Source: Promethearchaeota archaeon (lineage in GTDB: Archaea > Asgardarchaeota > Lokiarchaeia > Sigynarchaeales > SOKP01). Taken from it: a stretch of 64,000 bases of DNA. Under the pieces are notes generated by a model that ran no database searches, was not told the origin of the DNA, and saw only the letters and a program-made list of their open reading frames with translations. The DNA is taken from the NCBI GenBank assembly GCA_019057775.1, contig JAHLWT010000224.1, positions 12,063 to 76,062 of the forward strand, in the 5' to 3' direction. Numbering within the stretch: position 1 is the first letter of the stretch; every line of letters starts with the position of its first letter. Made by a program: the position numbers and the translations under genes. Of the stretch, positions 9,086 to 18,954 are shown in pieces.

Positions 9086-10348
9086 TTATTTTTTTTTGAA
9101 TTTTCCGATAAAGAACCCTTCTGTATGATGTTGGGCGGGAAATAATCGCGCTGTCCCGGGAATTGTTATTCCATCAATTTCATAACTTTCTCCAAACCAA
9201 TCAGGCAAATTCAATGGTTTTAGCTCATCCTTATATTTTTGAATTTGAAATTCACCTTCATCAGGATAAAGACTACAAGTAGAATAGACAAGAATTCCAT
9301 TAGGTTTTAACATTTTAATAGCGGATTTCAATAGTTTATCCTGAAGAATTGTGTTTTGGTGAAGAAAACCCCTATTTTGTCTCCACTTTAGTTCTGGATT
9401 AGCATATAACGCTCCAGAGCCCGTACATGGAGCATCTAATAAAATCCGGTCAAAATAATTTTCAAATCGGAAAGGAGGATCTATACTATCCATATTAACG
9501 ATAACGCATTTTAAAACTTTTAGGTGGACTAATAAGGTTTTCATGATATTCATCCTTTCAATTAAAAATTCTCCTGCTAAAATAAGCCCTTTATTTTCCA
9601 TGTATTGCGCGATTAAACTAGTTTTTAAGCCAGGTGCGGCACACATATCATAAACGATATCTTCTTTTTGTGGTGATAATGCTTGAATAACTGCTACAGA
9701 GGCCTTATTTTGCAATATAAGATAACCGTTTTTATACCAAGTACTTTTTATTATTTCATTTTTATATTTTATAGGTACATTAAACAATTCCGGAATGTTT
9801 GGATCTTGATGAATATTAATTTTATCATGTTTAAAACTTTCTTTAATCTTTAAAAATAATTCTTTAATTATGGTGTCTCCAAATAATTTGTTCATACGAA
9901 CAGATATTTCTATATTTTTATAGTCACCATTCATAACCTTAACATTATTAGTAAAAAAATCATGGTCCATAAAGGGTTCGAGGTGATTTACCATGAAACT
10001 AGGAATACCATTACAAATGCTAAACTTCTCATTTTTACTTTTATTCTCTAAAGCCTTTTTCCAAGAGAATGAGCGAATTTTATTCAAAAAGGGTTTACGC
10101 ATTCCTTTTAATTCCTTAATAATTGTTGTGTCAGAAGCCTTCTCCCATAAAATCCGATAAGTTGCATATAAATATTTAGACATTATATCCGGTCCAATAG
10201 TAATAGTATTTTTGAGAGTTCTTCTTACTACAAAATTTAATTTATTCCAAAAGCGTATTATTTCATTATAGTAATGAACAACAGAGGGATTTTTTCTAAG
10301 ATTAAGTGGTAAAGAACCAGTATCTTTTTGTATAAATCTTTTTATCAA
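9086..10348 (-). CDS. RNA 5-methylcytosine methyltransferase, NOL1/NOP2/Sun family
   Basis: A 420-residue SAM-dependent methyltransferase. The C-terminal half carries the family motifs in order: YDMCAAPGLKTS (SAM-binding motif I), DRILLDAPCTGSG (motif IV with the PC cysteine) and VYSTCSLYPDEGE (motif VI with the TC catalytic cysteine). Both cysteines used by m5C RNA methyltransferases are present, so the enzyme should be active, on rRNA or tRNA. The N-terminal 200 residues are basic and probably bind RNA. The last residues (GFFIGKFKKK) are typical of the family end. Which RNA is modified cannot be told from the sequence. Confidence 0.9.
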   Translation of the reverse strand: MIKRFIQKDTGSLPLNLRKNPSVVHYYNEIIRFWNKLNFVVRRTLKNTITIGPDIMSKYLYATYRILWEKASDTTIIKELKGMRKPFLNKIRSFSWKKALENKSKNEKFSICNGIPSFMVNHLEPFMDHDFFTNNVKVMNGDYKNIEISVRMNKLFGDTIIKELFLKIKESFKHDKINIHQDPNIPELFNVPIKYKNEIIKSTWYKNGYLILQNKASVAVIQALSPQKEDIVYDMCAAPGLKTSLIAQYMENKGLILAGEFLIERMNIMKTLLVHLKVLKCVIVNMDSIDPPFRFENYFDRILLDAPCTGSGALYANPELKWRQNRGFLHQNTILQDKLLKSAIKMLKPNGILVYSTCSLYPDEGEFQIQKYKDELKPLNLPDWFGESYEIDGITIPGTARLFPAQHHTEGFFIGKFKKK

Positions 10349-10506
10349 TTTTAGTACAGAGAAAACATCATTCTCTTTGATATTTAATAACCTCTCATAT
10401 ATTATAACGCAAATTTGGTTATATGACTTATTTTATATTTTAAAATTTTAGGAATTTATAATATGTCACATGTAAAATAGGATAATAATAGTAGATAAGA
10501 TTGAGA

Positions 10507-11748
10507 TCATTCTAACATATTTTTAATAATTTGTTCTAATTCTTCTTCTGTGATAAAATTCTTTTGTGTTATGAGTTCATGGGTTTTCTCTAAAATTTCT
10601 TCAATATTTAAGTCATAATTTTGATACCCTAACTGTTTACATTTCATTCTTATTGCATCTCCGTGTAAAGTAGTAGGGCCGAATATTACTTGTTCTTCTT
10701 GTCCAACAACGTCTGGTCTGTAGGGGGTAAAACACATCCAAAATTTATCTTTTTCTAACATACTCATGACGTGAAGCTCACTTTCATGTAAGAATGTATT
10801 TCTTCCAACGACTGGTTTATTAAAGGGTAATGGCACACCTGAGACTTTTTCAATATATTTACTTAAATTATAGAGTTTTGATAAGTCAATTCCAGTATCA
10901 ATACTATATAACATCTCTAGTGAAACGACAACCTCTTCTAATGATGTATTTCCGGCTCTATCTCCAAGTTTATTAACCACTAAATCCAAATAAGTTGCTC
11001 CTTGCTCTACAGCAGCAATCGTGGAAGCCGTTCCTAAGCCAAAATCATCGTGAATGTGAATTCCGATAGGAACTTCTTTAGTAATTTGTTTCAATTCCTT
11101 TATCATGTAAGAAATTGCTGATATATTACAAGCACCCACCGTATCATATAACATTATCATTTTTACTCCATTTTTTATTCCTATTTCAATGGCTTTCTTT
11201 AATAGTGATAGATCTGAACGAGTTGCATCAACACAATCTAATATCGCTTCACCACCTAACCTCCTAATCCTTTTTAGAACGGAGGGAATTAAACTTATCA
11301 TAAGATCTGGTGTTATAGTATTATCCCCAGTAAATAATTGAAGTTGCCACGGTGTTAAAACTATCCCAAATCCAATATAGTCAAGCTTAGCTTCTAATGA
11401 TTTTTTAATTTCATTTGTCCAACGTGAAGGATTCGAACTTAAATGTGAATACGTCTTTAATTTAATACCTAATTCTTTGATTTGATTTGCTAAAGCCCAT
11501 TGATCCTCCACCTGACCTATGTAACCACAATCTATATGTTCTACCCCTATATTTTCTAATTTCTCTACGATTTCTATCTTTTGATCCAAAGTGTAATAGA
11601 CACCAGGGGTTTCTTCACCTTCTCGAATAGTGGAATCCCTAACATAAACTCTTTCGGGTAGATTAAAAGAAGTTCTTACTTTATCAAAATAATTGAGTGG
11701 TGAAACCCAAAATTTATTATTAAACCATTTCGTCTTTTCTTCCATCAT
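10507..11748 (-). CDS. DRE-TIM acyltransferase (isopropylmalate/homocitrate/citramalate synthase family), copy 1
   Basis: A 413-residue enzyme of the LeuA/homocitrate synthase family, which condenses acetyl-CoA with a 2-oxo acid. The signature RDSTIREGEETPG near residue 35 carries the catalytic Arg and metal-binding Asp. IGIHIHDDFG holds the two metal-binding histidines and NKLGDRAGNTSLEEV follows. VGRNTFLHESELH near residue 325 matches the family segment that closes the active site. The length fits a catalytic barrel plus short linker without a LeuA-type allosteric domain. It lies 42 bases downstream of a paralogue of almost equal length. Substrate (oxoisovalerate, oxoglutarate or pyruvate) cannot be read off. 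Confidence 0.85.
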   Translation of the reverse strand: MMEEKTKWFNNKFWVSPLNYFDKVRTSFNLPERVYVRDSTIREGEETPGVYYTLDQKIEIVEKLENIGVEHIDCGYIGQVEDQWALANQIKELGIKLKTYSHLSSNPSRWTNEIKKSLEAKLDYIGFGIVLTPWQLQLFTGDNTITPDLMISLIPSVLKRIRRLGGEAILDCVDATRSDLSLLKKAIEIGIKNGVKMIMLYDTVGACNISAISYMIKELKQITKEVPIGIHIHDDFGLGTASTIAAVEQGATYLDLVVNKLGDRAGNTSLEEVVVSLEMLYSIDTGIDLSKLYNLSKYIEKVSGVPLPFNKPVVGRNTFLHESELHVMSMLEKDKFWMCFTPYRPDVVGQEEQVIFGPTTLHGDAIRMKCKQLGYQNYDLNIEEILEKTHELITQKNFITEEELEQIIKNMLE

Positions 11749-11790
11749 TTTGCCTTTTAAATTTTATATTAAATATTAGATAGATTAAAT

Positions 11791-13002
11791 TTATTGAATT
11801 ATATTCCTAGCTATGACTTCAAGGTCTTCTTCAGAAATGTACTTATGAATTTTAATTTTTTCTCGAATTTCATTTAGGAGAAGTTTCATATGATTTTCAG
11901 TCGGTTCTAGACCCATTTTAACTAGTTTTGCTTTTATTGCTCTATCTTGAAGCGTTGTCGCTCCAAATATTAATTTTCGAGTTTGTCCTACAACGTGAGG
12001 CTGAAATAATTCCCAAGTTACCCAATTACCAGAAATTATCTGCTCAACATGCAAATCAGATTCATGAATAAAACAATTTTTTCCTACAATTGCTTTATGT
12101 GGTTGTAATGGTGTTTCACTGTATTCTTCAATCAACTGAGATACTTCCATTAGTTTATCCAATTTAATATTTGTATTTATTCCATATAATATTTCAAGAC
12201 CCATTATCACTTCCTCTGTAGCTGCATTACCTGCCCTATCACCAAGACCATTGAAAACTACATCTACAATCTCAGCTCCTCCTTCAACTCCTGCAAGTGT
12301 ATTAGCAACAGCTAATCCCAAATCATTATGAGTATGCACTTCTATAGGAATATCATTCACAATATTTTTAGTAAAGGATACATTATCCCTGAATGCGGTT
12401 GGAAGAACACATCCATTCCCATCATACACCACAATTCTATCAACTCCTGCATCAATGGCTAATTGACAAAATTTTTTCCAATACCTTGGGATCACGCGTC
12501 CTGAACCAAATGCTACATACGCATCGTGAGATTTAGCATATTCAATTCCCTTTGTGATTCGCTCAAAAACGTCCTGTTTAGTTTTTAAAATTGGATCAGG
12601 GACGAGTAAAAAATTGATGATATCTGCTTCTGAGGCAAGAATATCATCAACTTCCTTCTTAATATCCTTGGCATAAAGTCTCGCATGAGAAGATAATTTC
12701 ATTTTTATACCTTCACTTTTAAGTCTCTTAAAAGTTTCAGCATGTTCTTCTATTCCAGCAGCATACCCAACTTCAATTTCAGGGATGCCCATTTCTTCTA
12801 AAACTTTTGCTATTTCGATTTTCTGCTCTATTGTAAAATAAGTACCGGGTGTTTCCTCACCTTCTCTTAATGTATCATCTTTAATAATTACTTTATCTGG
12901 TAAATTCATTTGATTTCGTACTGTTTCTGTAAAATTCCATTCGTAACTCCACCATCTCTGTTCCTTATCCATCCTCATATAAGCCCAAGCATTAACCCAC
13001 AT
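11791..13002 (-). CDS. DRE-TIM acyltransferase (isopropylmalate/homocitrate/citramalate synthase family), copy 2
   Basis: A 403-residue paralogue of the neighbouring gene with the same motif set: KDDTLREGEETPG near residue 42, metal ligands in IEVHTHNDLGLAV, FNGLGDRAGNAATEEV and VGKNCFIHESDLH. HTHND here replaces the HIHDD of copy 1. The first 25 residues (MWVNAWAYMRMDKEQRWWSYEW) are unusually tryptophan-rich, and a similar WFNNKFW opening is seen in copy 1, so the lead appears to be a shared feature of this subgroup. The tandem arrangement suggests two successive condensations or a heteromer, both being inference. No dehydratase or dehydrogenase gene of the pathway is in the window. Confidence 0.85.
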   Translation of the reverse strand: MWVNAWAYMRMDKEQRWWSYEWNFTETVRNQMNLPDKVIIKDDTLREGEETPGTYFTIEQKIEIAKVLEEMGIPEIEVGYAAGIEEHAETFKRLKSEGIKMKLSSHARLYAKDIKKEVDDILASEADIINFLLVPDPILKTKQDVFERITKGIEYAKSHDAYVAFGSGRVIPRYWKKFCQLAIDAGVDRIVVYDGNGCVLPTAFRDNVSFTKNIVNDIPIEVHTHNDLGLAVANTLAGVEGGAEIVDVVFNGLGDRAGNAATEEVIMGLEILYGINTNIKLDKLMEVSQLIEEYSETPLQPHKAIVGKNCFIHESDLHVEQIISGNWVTWELFQPHVVGQTRKLIFGATTLQDRAIKAKLVKMGLEPTENHMKLLLNEIREKIKIHKYISEEDLEVIARNIIQ

Positions 13003-13074
13003 CTTTTTTATTCACCTAAAATTTTGTAAAAAAGTAAAAATGTAAGTGTTTGAGCTTAAAATAGAATATAAATC

Positions 13075-13593
13075 TTATTCTATATTAAATCTAAATCTAA
13101 TAATTTCAAATAGTATTATTCCAAGTGTTGCCAATATAACTTCTGGAATTAAGACTAATATAAAATTTAACAAAATAGGTAACCCATAAACGACGTTAAG
13201 TATTATTGCCACATAAATCGAAATAATAATAGCATATAAACAGCCTCCTAAATATTTTAATAAACCTTTGTCCCTGAAGAAGATAATACAATATAAAGCA
13301 GGAATGTTTACGATACAACTAATTAAATCAATTGGACCCAATAGTGAACTCAAATTAACAAAAAATACTCCTATTACATTGCCAATCAGCCCTTCAAATG
13401 GAAACAGGATACATATTCCAACTATGAGTTCAGCAACACGGAATTGTAATCCCAAAAAACTTATTGGTAGGAAAATATAGCCTAGAGCTATATACAAGGC
13501 AGCAGTAATAGCTATTAGAGCGATTTTAAGACTTAAAGTTCCCTGTTTAAACCCTATTGACTCTTTTTCATCCGTAGATTCTTCGGGATTCAT
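13075..13593 (-). CDS. queT: QueT-like ECF transporter substrate-binding subunit
   Basis: A 172-residue membrane protein with about five or six hydrophobic helices. The pattern GLQFRVAELIVGICILFP and GLIGNVIGVFFVN near residues 60-95 fits the QueT family (S components of energy-coupling-factor transporters linked to queuosine precursors in bacteria). In an archaeon the natural substrate could be a different deazapurine or vitamin. The ECF ATPases and the T component are not nearby, so it would have to share them. ATG start at 13593 follows a short acidic cytosolic lead (NPEESTDEKES). Single gene, same strand as its neighbours. Confidence 0.75.
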   Translation of the reverse strand: MNPEESTDEKESIGFKQGTLSLKIALIAITAALYIALGYIFLPISFLGLQFRVAELIVGICILFPFEGLIGNVIGVFFVNLSSLLGPIDLISCIVNIPALYCIIFFRDKGLLKYLGGCLYAIIISIYVAIILNVVYGLPILLNFILVLIPEVILATLGIILFEIIRFRFNIE

Positions 13594-13710
13594 ATAAAAT
13601 ATCCATTTTTAATATAAATATTAATGATATTATTTATTAAAAACCTCTTAAAGTTTAAAACTATGTTTAAATTCAATCATAAAGAAATAAATAAAAGGAA
13701 TAGATTAACA

Positions 13711-15555
13711 TTAGTACAAGTCTTTTATAACGAAATCTAGACTAAGATCCTTTAAAGTTTCTTTTAAAGGATAACCATTCTCAGGATTCCAACCCATTTT
13801 TTTACAATATCCTTTATAATCTGCTAGATAGTCTATCCCTACAGCTCGTAAGGGTAATTTATTGTTAATGATTTCAATACCCTCTCTCAATGTAAATGCT
13901 TGTCTTAGTGTTTGAATTCTTAAACCCGTCTCAACTAATTCATCAATCGTCATATCCCACCCCACTACCGCTTTGATTAGTTCTAAAAGAGGATATTTTT
14001 GATATGATCCTATGAACAAACATAACCCAAGACTATTCAAACTTTGCCAAATTCCAACAACTAACTTTTCTGCCTCACTCCTATTATCACCAGGATTTCT
14101 GTATTTTTCTGGTAAAGCAAAACCTTCAAATAATCCATTAGGCTTTCCCATTGGACCAAATGTGCCAAAATCCAGTGTTGGTGTAGTATGTCTTCCTGGA
14201 GTAGGATCAAATGCGAAAGTTGCTCCCATGCTCTTATAAAATTTTGAAGAATGCATCCCAAGTTCTTGACCCATTGAATGAATAGCGAACTCATGACTAC
14301 CCTTTCCAATTTTTTCTGAAGCCCGCTTTACACCATCTGCTAAAATATCTCCAATACCTTCACGGCTTATTATTTTTTTAACTATTTCTACTATTGCTGA
14401 TGAGTTTCCCCAATTTAATTCTATATCATTAGTATCATCTTTGCTAATAATTCCTTTTTCAAAACACTCAATCGCGAAAGCGACTGCAGTGCCAGCTGAA
14501 ATTGTATCAATCCCTGCACGATTACATAAATCATTAATAGTGAAAATAGACATTAAATCATCATTTAACAACATGGGACCGAAAACCGCGCATGTTTCAT
14601 ATTCTGGCCTATGAGTCTCTTCAAGTCCTACTTCTAAAACTTTCATAATAGCACCACAATGAACTGGGCATGAAAAACATCCATAGGCTTTTTGTTTATA
14701 TTTATCTATTTCCATACCTGAGATTTTATTTTGATTCTCAGCAGGAAAATCTTCTTTTGGTGTTCCACCCCAATTTTTTATAGGTGTATCCCCCATTTGA
14801 ATCATCATAGTATTACCTGCAGTAGTTCCAAATGTCTTGAATAGTTGAATTATCCCACTAGTGCTTTCTTGTATTCTTTGATTATATTCTTTTGTATGTT
14901 TTGAAAGTAATTCTTTATTTGCTATAGGAATTTTTTTGTCTCCTTTAAGTACAATAGCTTTCAATTTTTTAGAGCCCATTGTGGCACCAAAACCCGATCT
15001 CCCTGCAATTCTCGCTTTATCGGTAACAATACCGGATATAAGGGAAAATTTTTCACCAGCTTGACCAATACATGCAACTTGAACTCTTCCGTGTTTTTCA
15101 ATTAATTTTTCTTCTGTTTGAACAACATCTAAACCCCACAAATCCGATGCATCATTAAATTGCATAATACCACCAATTACTGTAACATATTTAGAACTAC
15201 TTGCTTTTCCTTTAATTAAAATTGCATCATACCCACATTTTTTAATTTCAGGGCCAAAAAATCCTCCACAGTTCGAATCCCCCCACGTCCCTGTTAGGGG
15301 CGATTTCCCTGCAACCATAAATCGTCCAGTTAATGGTGCAACAGTACCGGTTAGTAATCCTGGAAAAAACCCGAAAATAGATTCTGATCCTAATGGATCT
15401 GTTTTTGCGGGCATATTTTCATATAGTAGTTTAGTTGCTAGACCATAACCACCTAAATATTGGTGATAGTAGTCTTCAGATAATTCTTCTTCTCTAAAAG
15501 TATCATCTGATAGATTAATCCATAAAATTTTACCAAAATAACCGTTTTTTGTCAT
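13711..15555 (-). CDS. aor: Tungsten-dependent aldehyde:ferredoxin oxidoreductase
   Basis: About 614 residues, the full length of the AOR family, which oxidises aldehydes to acids with ferredoxin using a tungsto-bispterin cofactor and a 4Fe-4S cluster. The N-terminal domain shows GYFGKILWINLSDD, GGYGLATKLLYE and SPLTGTWGDSNCGGFFGPE (pterin binding). The cluster ligands appear in CFSCPVHCG, and a late Cys lies in SLGLCLFIG. The start is ATG 15555, preceded at about 10 bases by GAGGT on the coding strand; a TTG at 15564 is less likely. The cofactor is presumably supplied by the tup/moa genes at 37-44 kb. The aldehyde substrate is unknown. Confidence 0.93.
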   Translation of the reverse strand: MTKNGYFGKILWINLSDDTFREEELSEDYYHQYLGGYGLATKLLYENMPAKTDPLGSESIFGFFPGLLTGTVAPLTGRFMVAGKSPLTGTWGDSNCGGFFGPEIKKCGYDAILIKGKASSSKYVTVIGGIMQFNDASDLWGLDVVQTEEKLIEKHGRVQVACIGQAGEKFSLISGIVTDKARIAGRSGFGATMGSKKLKAIVLKGDKKIPIANKELLSKHTKEYNQRIQESTSGIIQLFKTFGTTAGNTMMIQMGDTPIKNWGGTPKEDFPAENQNKISGMEIDKYKQKAYGCFSCPVHCGAIMKVLEVGLEETHRPEYETCAVFGPMLLNDDLMSIFTINDLCNRAGIDTISAGTAVAFAIECFEKGIISKDDTNDIELNWGNSSAIVEIVKKIISREGIGDILADGVKRASEKIGKGSHEFAIHSMGQELGMHSSKFYKSMGATFAFDPTPGRHTTPTLDFGTFGPMGKPNGLFEGFALPEKYRNPGDNRSEAEKLVVGIWQSLNSLGLCLFIGSYQKYPLLELIKAVVGWDMTIDELVETGLRIQTLRQAFTLREGIEIINNKLPLRAVGIDYLADYKGYCKKMGWNPENGYPLKETLKDLSLDFVIKDLY

Positions 15556-15804
15556 TTTACTCAATACCTCTTTTTTTTATAAAAATGAAATATGCTTTAA
15601 AATTAGAACGTATAAAATTTACAAGAGTGTAAAAATAAATCAAGTTTTAAGTAATATTAAACTCGTTTTTCAAAAAAAACCCTAAACTTATAGATAAATA
15701 CAATAAAAAAATACCCGCAACGGTTAATATTCTTTTTTAGATGGTTAATTATCTACAATAACTAAATTAGAAAGAGAAAAAAATTGAATCTCATTCAATT
15801 TTTA

Positions 15805-17007
15805 TTAAATCATTACCAGTTCATAATCTATAGATCCTATTTTGTTTTTAATAGCTGCATCAAAAACTCGTTGTGGATCAACCATTGGCATTAATGTTTT
15901 AAATTTTTCAACTCCTTTTTCAATTGGTTGAGTCCATTCACCTTCTTTATTAAGAAAAGGAAGTCCTGGAGCATTGGTTTCAGCATCTACACACGCTTTA
16001 TCAATCGCTACTGGATCATCTGAACTAAAAATACCGAGATCTGGTATAACTGGCACACTCGCATTTGAAACACAGTCACACATTGCAGGGCTGTCAAAAG
16101 CGAAGTTGATATATCGAATCTTCTCAGAACCATATTTCAATACCCCAACAACATTGTCAATAAAAGATTCTACAAAATCACCAAAATTTCTCATCCCTGG
16201 TGCTTTTATTGCTCTTTTTACTGGACATTTTTGTAAACATCGAAAACACCCATTACAAATAGATCCATCGATTATAGCTTTTTCGTCCTCTATTTTTATA
16301 GCATTAACCAGACAGGCATCTACACATTCTTGTTTACACCTTGAAAGATCGCATCTTTTAGGATTAACAACGAAAAGACCATCAAAATGAGCTAAAAACT
16401 TATTTCTTTTAGCAACACATCCTATCCCTAATTGTTTTAATGCCCCACCGAAACCCGCTTGGGGGTGTCCTTTAAAGTGTGAAACTATGACAAGCTTATC
16501 ATAATCAAAAAGGTTCTTGGCTACTGAAATTTCCTTAAATTGAATTCCGTCAATCTTGACAACTTTTCTATCATATCCTTCTTCACCATCAATAAAGGTT
16601 AAGGGTGCGCCAGTTATTGACTCAGTATATCCATGAAGTTCAGCGATTTTTTTATGATCCTCTGCTTTTTTTCGATGACCAATACATATAGAGTAATCTT
16701 CGCAAATCTCTAATTCTTCAATATTTCTACCTAAGCTATGAGTTTCTATAAGGGAAGGAATACCTCCCATTGACTTTATTGTATTAACAACTTCTCGTAC
16801 ATAATCAGGACGTAGATAGTGAGTATTCTGTGCTTCCCCAACATGAACCTTGACTCCGACTTTATCGCCAGAATTTATATTATCTAAAATTTTATCTAAA
16901 ACAAACCGTGTTTTTACTAAATTATTTGTCTTCATATTTACAGCAGTATTACGTAAAGCAGCTACCTCAGTAGGGGATGCCCAATAAACAATAGATTTAT
17001 CTGTCAT
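15805..17007 (-). CDS. DUF362 protein with two ferredoxin-type cluster motifs
   Basis: About 400 residues. The bulk is a DUF362 domain: residues 1-210 contain GDKVGVKVHVGEAQ and VSHFKGHPQAGFGGALKQLG, and the domain resumes after residue 280. A ferredoxin-like insert sits at about 210-275, with CDLSRCKQECVDAC followed by CNGCFRCLQKCP, enough cysteines for two 4Fe-4S clusters although the first motif is irregular. DUF362 proteins are widespread in anaerobes and probably transfer electrons, but no reaction is firmly known to me. I chose ATG 17007 (MTDKSIV); an in-frame ATG at 17019 is possible. It lies upstream of the aldehyde oxidoreductase gene on the same strand and could serve it as an electron carrier. 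Confidence 0.8.
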   Translation of the reverse strand: MTDKSIVYWASPTEVAALRNTAVNMKTNNLVKTRFVLDKILDNINSGDKVGVKVHVGEAQNTHYLRPDYVREVVNTIKSMGGIPSLIETHSLGRNIEELEICEDYSICIGHRKKAEDHKKIAELHGYTESITGAPLTFIDGEEGYDRKVVKIDGIQFKEISVAKNLFDYDKLVIVSHFKGHPQAGFGGALKQLGIGCVAKRNKFLAHFDGLFVVNPKRCDLSRCKQECVDACLVNAIKIEDEKAIIDGSICNGCFRCLQKCPVKRAIKAPGMRNFGDFVESFIDNVVGVLKYGSEKIRYINFAFDSPAMCDCVSNASVPVIPDLGIFSSDDPVAIDKACVDAETNAPGLPFLNKEGEWTQPIEKGVEKFKTLMPMVDPQRVFDAAIKNKIGSIDYELVMI

Positions 17008-17088
17008 TTTAAAAATCATCTAATTTTGTAATCAATAATTCAAACTAATTTAAAAAGTAATAAAAATTAAATTGTTTTCAAATTTAAA

Positions 17089-17973
17089 CTAAGAGTTTAG
17101 AGTTGTAAATTCATTTTTAGTGAATCCCCATGATTTTACAATATCATTAGCATTACGCATAATATTCTCAACCATATTTTTAACAGAGATTATTTCTTTC
17201 TGAAACCCTATAGCTGTTGATGGAACACTTGTTCCTTTTAATAAAAGGTGGTATAGCTGTTTATGATATTCTTCTGAAAAAATATCTGTGTTTAGCCAAT
17301 CTTCCTTAGTATGTGTGGAAACTGGACTTTCCTCAGTTGTTAAAATAGCAGTTCCTAAACAGACTGCTTCTGCACCCATAGCTAAGGCACCAAGGAAACT
17401 TCGAGCATCCCCAATCCCCCCTGCGGCAATAATTGGAATATGTAATAGTTTTTTTGCCATTGTGAGGTTTACTAAAGTGGTATGTTGAAATGGATTTTTA
17501 AATCCTGCAGCTTCCATGCCTATTAGTGTTACTGCATCTGCTCCTGCTCTCTCAGCGGATATTGCATGTCTCATTAAAGCACATTTATGGAACCAATAAC
17601 CTCCTGCCTCATGAATCCTTTCTCCAATATAGGTCGCTTGGTAAGCTGAAGTTGTAAAAACATTAACATCCTCGTCAATCGCAATCTCGAGATATTTTAG
17701 ATAATCCTCTTTTGTCATATTAGAATTTGAGAACCCTACACCAGGAGGAAAAACTGTTAAATTTATTCCGAAAGGTTTATCTGTTAACTCTCTCATTTTT
17801 TTTAATTCTTGCGCGAATTCACTTAGTTTGTAATTCAAAGCTGTTATGATTCCTAAACCCCCAGCATTAGAAAATGAAGCAGCAAATTCAGTCTTGCTAA
17901 TCCCTGCAAAAGCTGCCATTATTAAAGGATATTCGGTTCCAGTTAATTGAGTAAACTTTGTTTTCCATTTCAT
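17089..17973 (-). CDS. Nitronate monooxygenase-like flavin (FMN) oxidoreductase
   Basis: A 294-residue TIM-barrel flavoprotein of the nitronate monooxygenase/2-nitropropane dioxygenase-like family. Visible motifs are YPLIMAAFAGISKTEFAA and SNAGGLGIIT at the N-terminus, GINLTVFPPG, GADAVTLIGMEAAGF, and the phosphate-binding IPIIAAGGIGDARSFLGAL followed by GAEAVCLGTAILTTEES. The family also includes FabK-like enoyl reductases and uncharacterised FMN reductases, so the substrate is open. In an anaerobe a reductase role is more likely than oxygen-dependent nitronate oxidation (inference). It is 81 bases from the DUF362 gene and next to an amidohydrolase, all on the minus strand. Confidence 0.85.
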   Translation of the reverse strand: MKWKTKFTQLTGTEYPLIMAAFAGISKTEFAASFSNAGGLGIITALNYKLSEFAQELKKMRELTDKPFGINLTVFPPGVGFSNSNMTKEDYLKYLEIAIDEDVNVFTTSAYQATYIGERIHEAGGYWFHKCALMRHAISAERAGADAVTLIGMEAAGFKNPFQHTTLVNLTMAKKLLHIPIIAAGGIGDARSFLGALAMGAEAVCLGTAILTTEESPVSTHTKEDWLNTDIFSEEYHKQLYHLLLKGTSVPSTAIGFQKEIISVKNMVENIMRNANDIVKSWGFTKNEFTTLNS

Positions 17974-18030
17974 TTATCTCACTTTAATTTTCTTATAATC
18001 ATTCATGAAGTAACTTAATGAACATATTAA

Positions 18031-18888
18031 TTATAATGATTTTAATAACTTTTCAGCATTTTTTTCTAAAATAGCTTCTTTTAATGTTTTACTAATTTGA
18101 AGTTCATCAAAAGATTTGAAAATTTGATTATAATGCCTTAGAGGATAATCGGAAGCAAACAAGATCTTATGAGAAAGATTTTCTGTAATATATGCGTCCC
18201 ATGGAAACCAACCATACAGATTAGGATGGGCAGATATATCGACATAAACGTTCTCATGCCTCATTACTACAGACCAAGCATCCCACATCCAGGGAACGCC
18301 CATATGTCCAATAATAATCGTTAAATCCCTGTGTTTCATTGCGATGTCATCAATTAATAAGGGGTGACCATATTTTGCGATGGATCCATAAAATGAGGCT
18401 TGATGTCCTCCATGAGTCCATAATGGAATGTTAAAATCAATCATTTTTCGCCACAAGGGATCATATTCCTTATCGGAGATATCAAATTTTTGAGCGGGTG
18501 GAACTAACTTGACACCTTTGAGGTTTAAGGATGTAATCGCATATTCAAGTTGTTCCATTGCATCTGATGCAGGAACATCAATACCAGCAAATCCAATAAA
18601 TCTATCTGGATATCTTTTCACAAAATCAGCGATGTCTTCGTTGGTTACCATTATAAATCCATGAGCAGATGACAGATTAAGAGATACAATTATAGCTTTA
18701 TTGATACTGAATTTATCCATGATTGATATATAATCCTCTAGGGTATATTGTTCCATTATGGCATCTAACAAGCGATTTACCCTCTTGAGTTTGGTAGGAT
18801 TATATCCACTCATGACATCAGCAATCTTTTTCTTATCTCCATAATGGGCTTCTTTACAAAAAGGATGGACATGAACATCTATTACCAT
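18031..18888 (-). CDS. Amidohydrolase-2 family metal-dependent hydrolase or decarboxylase
   Basis: About 285 residues of the amidohydrolase-2 (ACMSD-like) family. The metal-binding HxH is in MVIDVHVHPF at the very start. Later histidines appear in WTHGGHQASFYG and IIGHMGVPWMWD, and the final Asp in ILFASDYPLRHY. Members are metal-dependent hydrolases or decarboxylases of carboxylated rings. The start is set at ATG 18888, because the HxH motif normally lies within the first ten residues; a reading from 18924 would add 12 hydrophobic residues. Its place beside a nitronate-monooxygenase-like enzyme, a DUF362 protein and an aldehyde oxidoreductase hints at a small catabolic cluster. Confidence 0.85.
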   Translation of the reverse strand: MVIDVHVHPFCKEAHYGDKKKIADVMSGYNPTKLKRVNRLLDAIMEQYTLEDYISIMDKFSINKAIIVSLNLSSAHGFIMVTNEDIADFVKRYPDRFIGFAGIDVPASDAMEQLEYAITSLNLKGVKLVPPAQKFDISDKEYDPLWRKMIDFNIPLWTHGGHQASFYGSIAKYGHPLLIDDIAMKHRDLTIIIGHMGVPWMWDAWSVVMRHENVYVDISAHPNLYGWFPWDAYITENLSHKILFASDYPLRHYNQIFKSFDELQISKTLKEAILEKNAEKLLKSL

Positions 18889-18954
18889 TTTAAGAAAAAC
18901 CTTAATTATTGTATTCTTACACAAAATTTTGATTATTTTACGAAGTACAAATAT

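Noticed and set aside
15974..16390. Open frame antisense to the DUF362 gene
   Set aside because: It mirrors the cysteine-rich coding strand and has no family resemblance or start signal.
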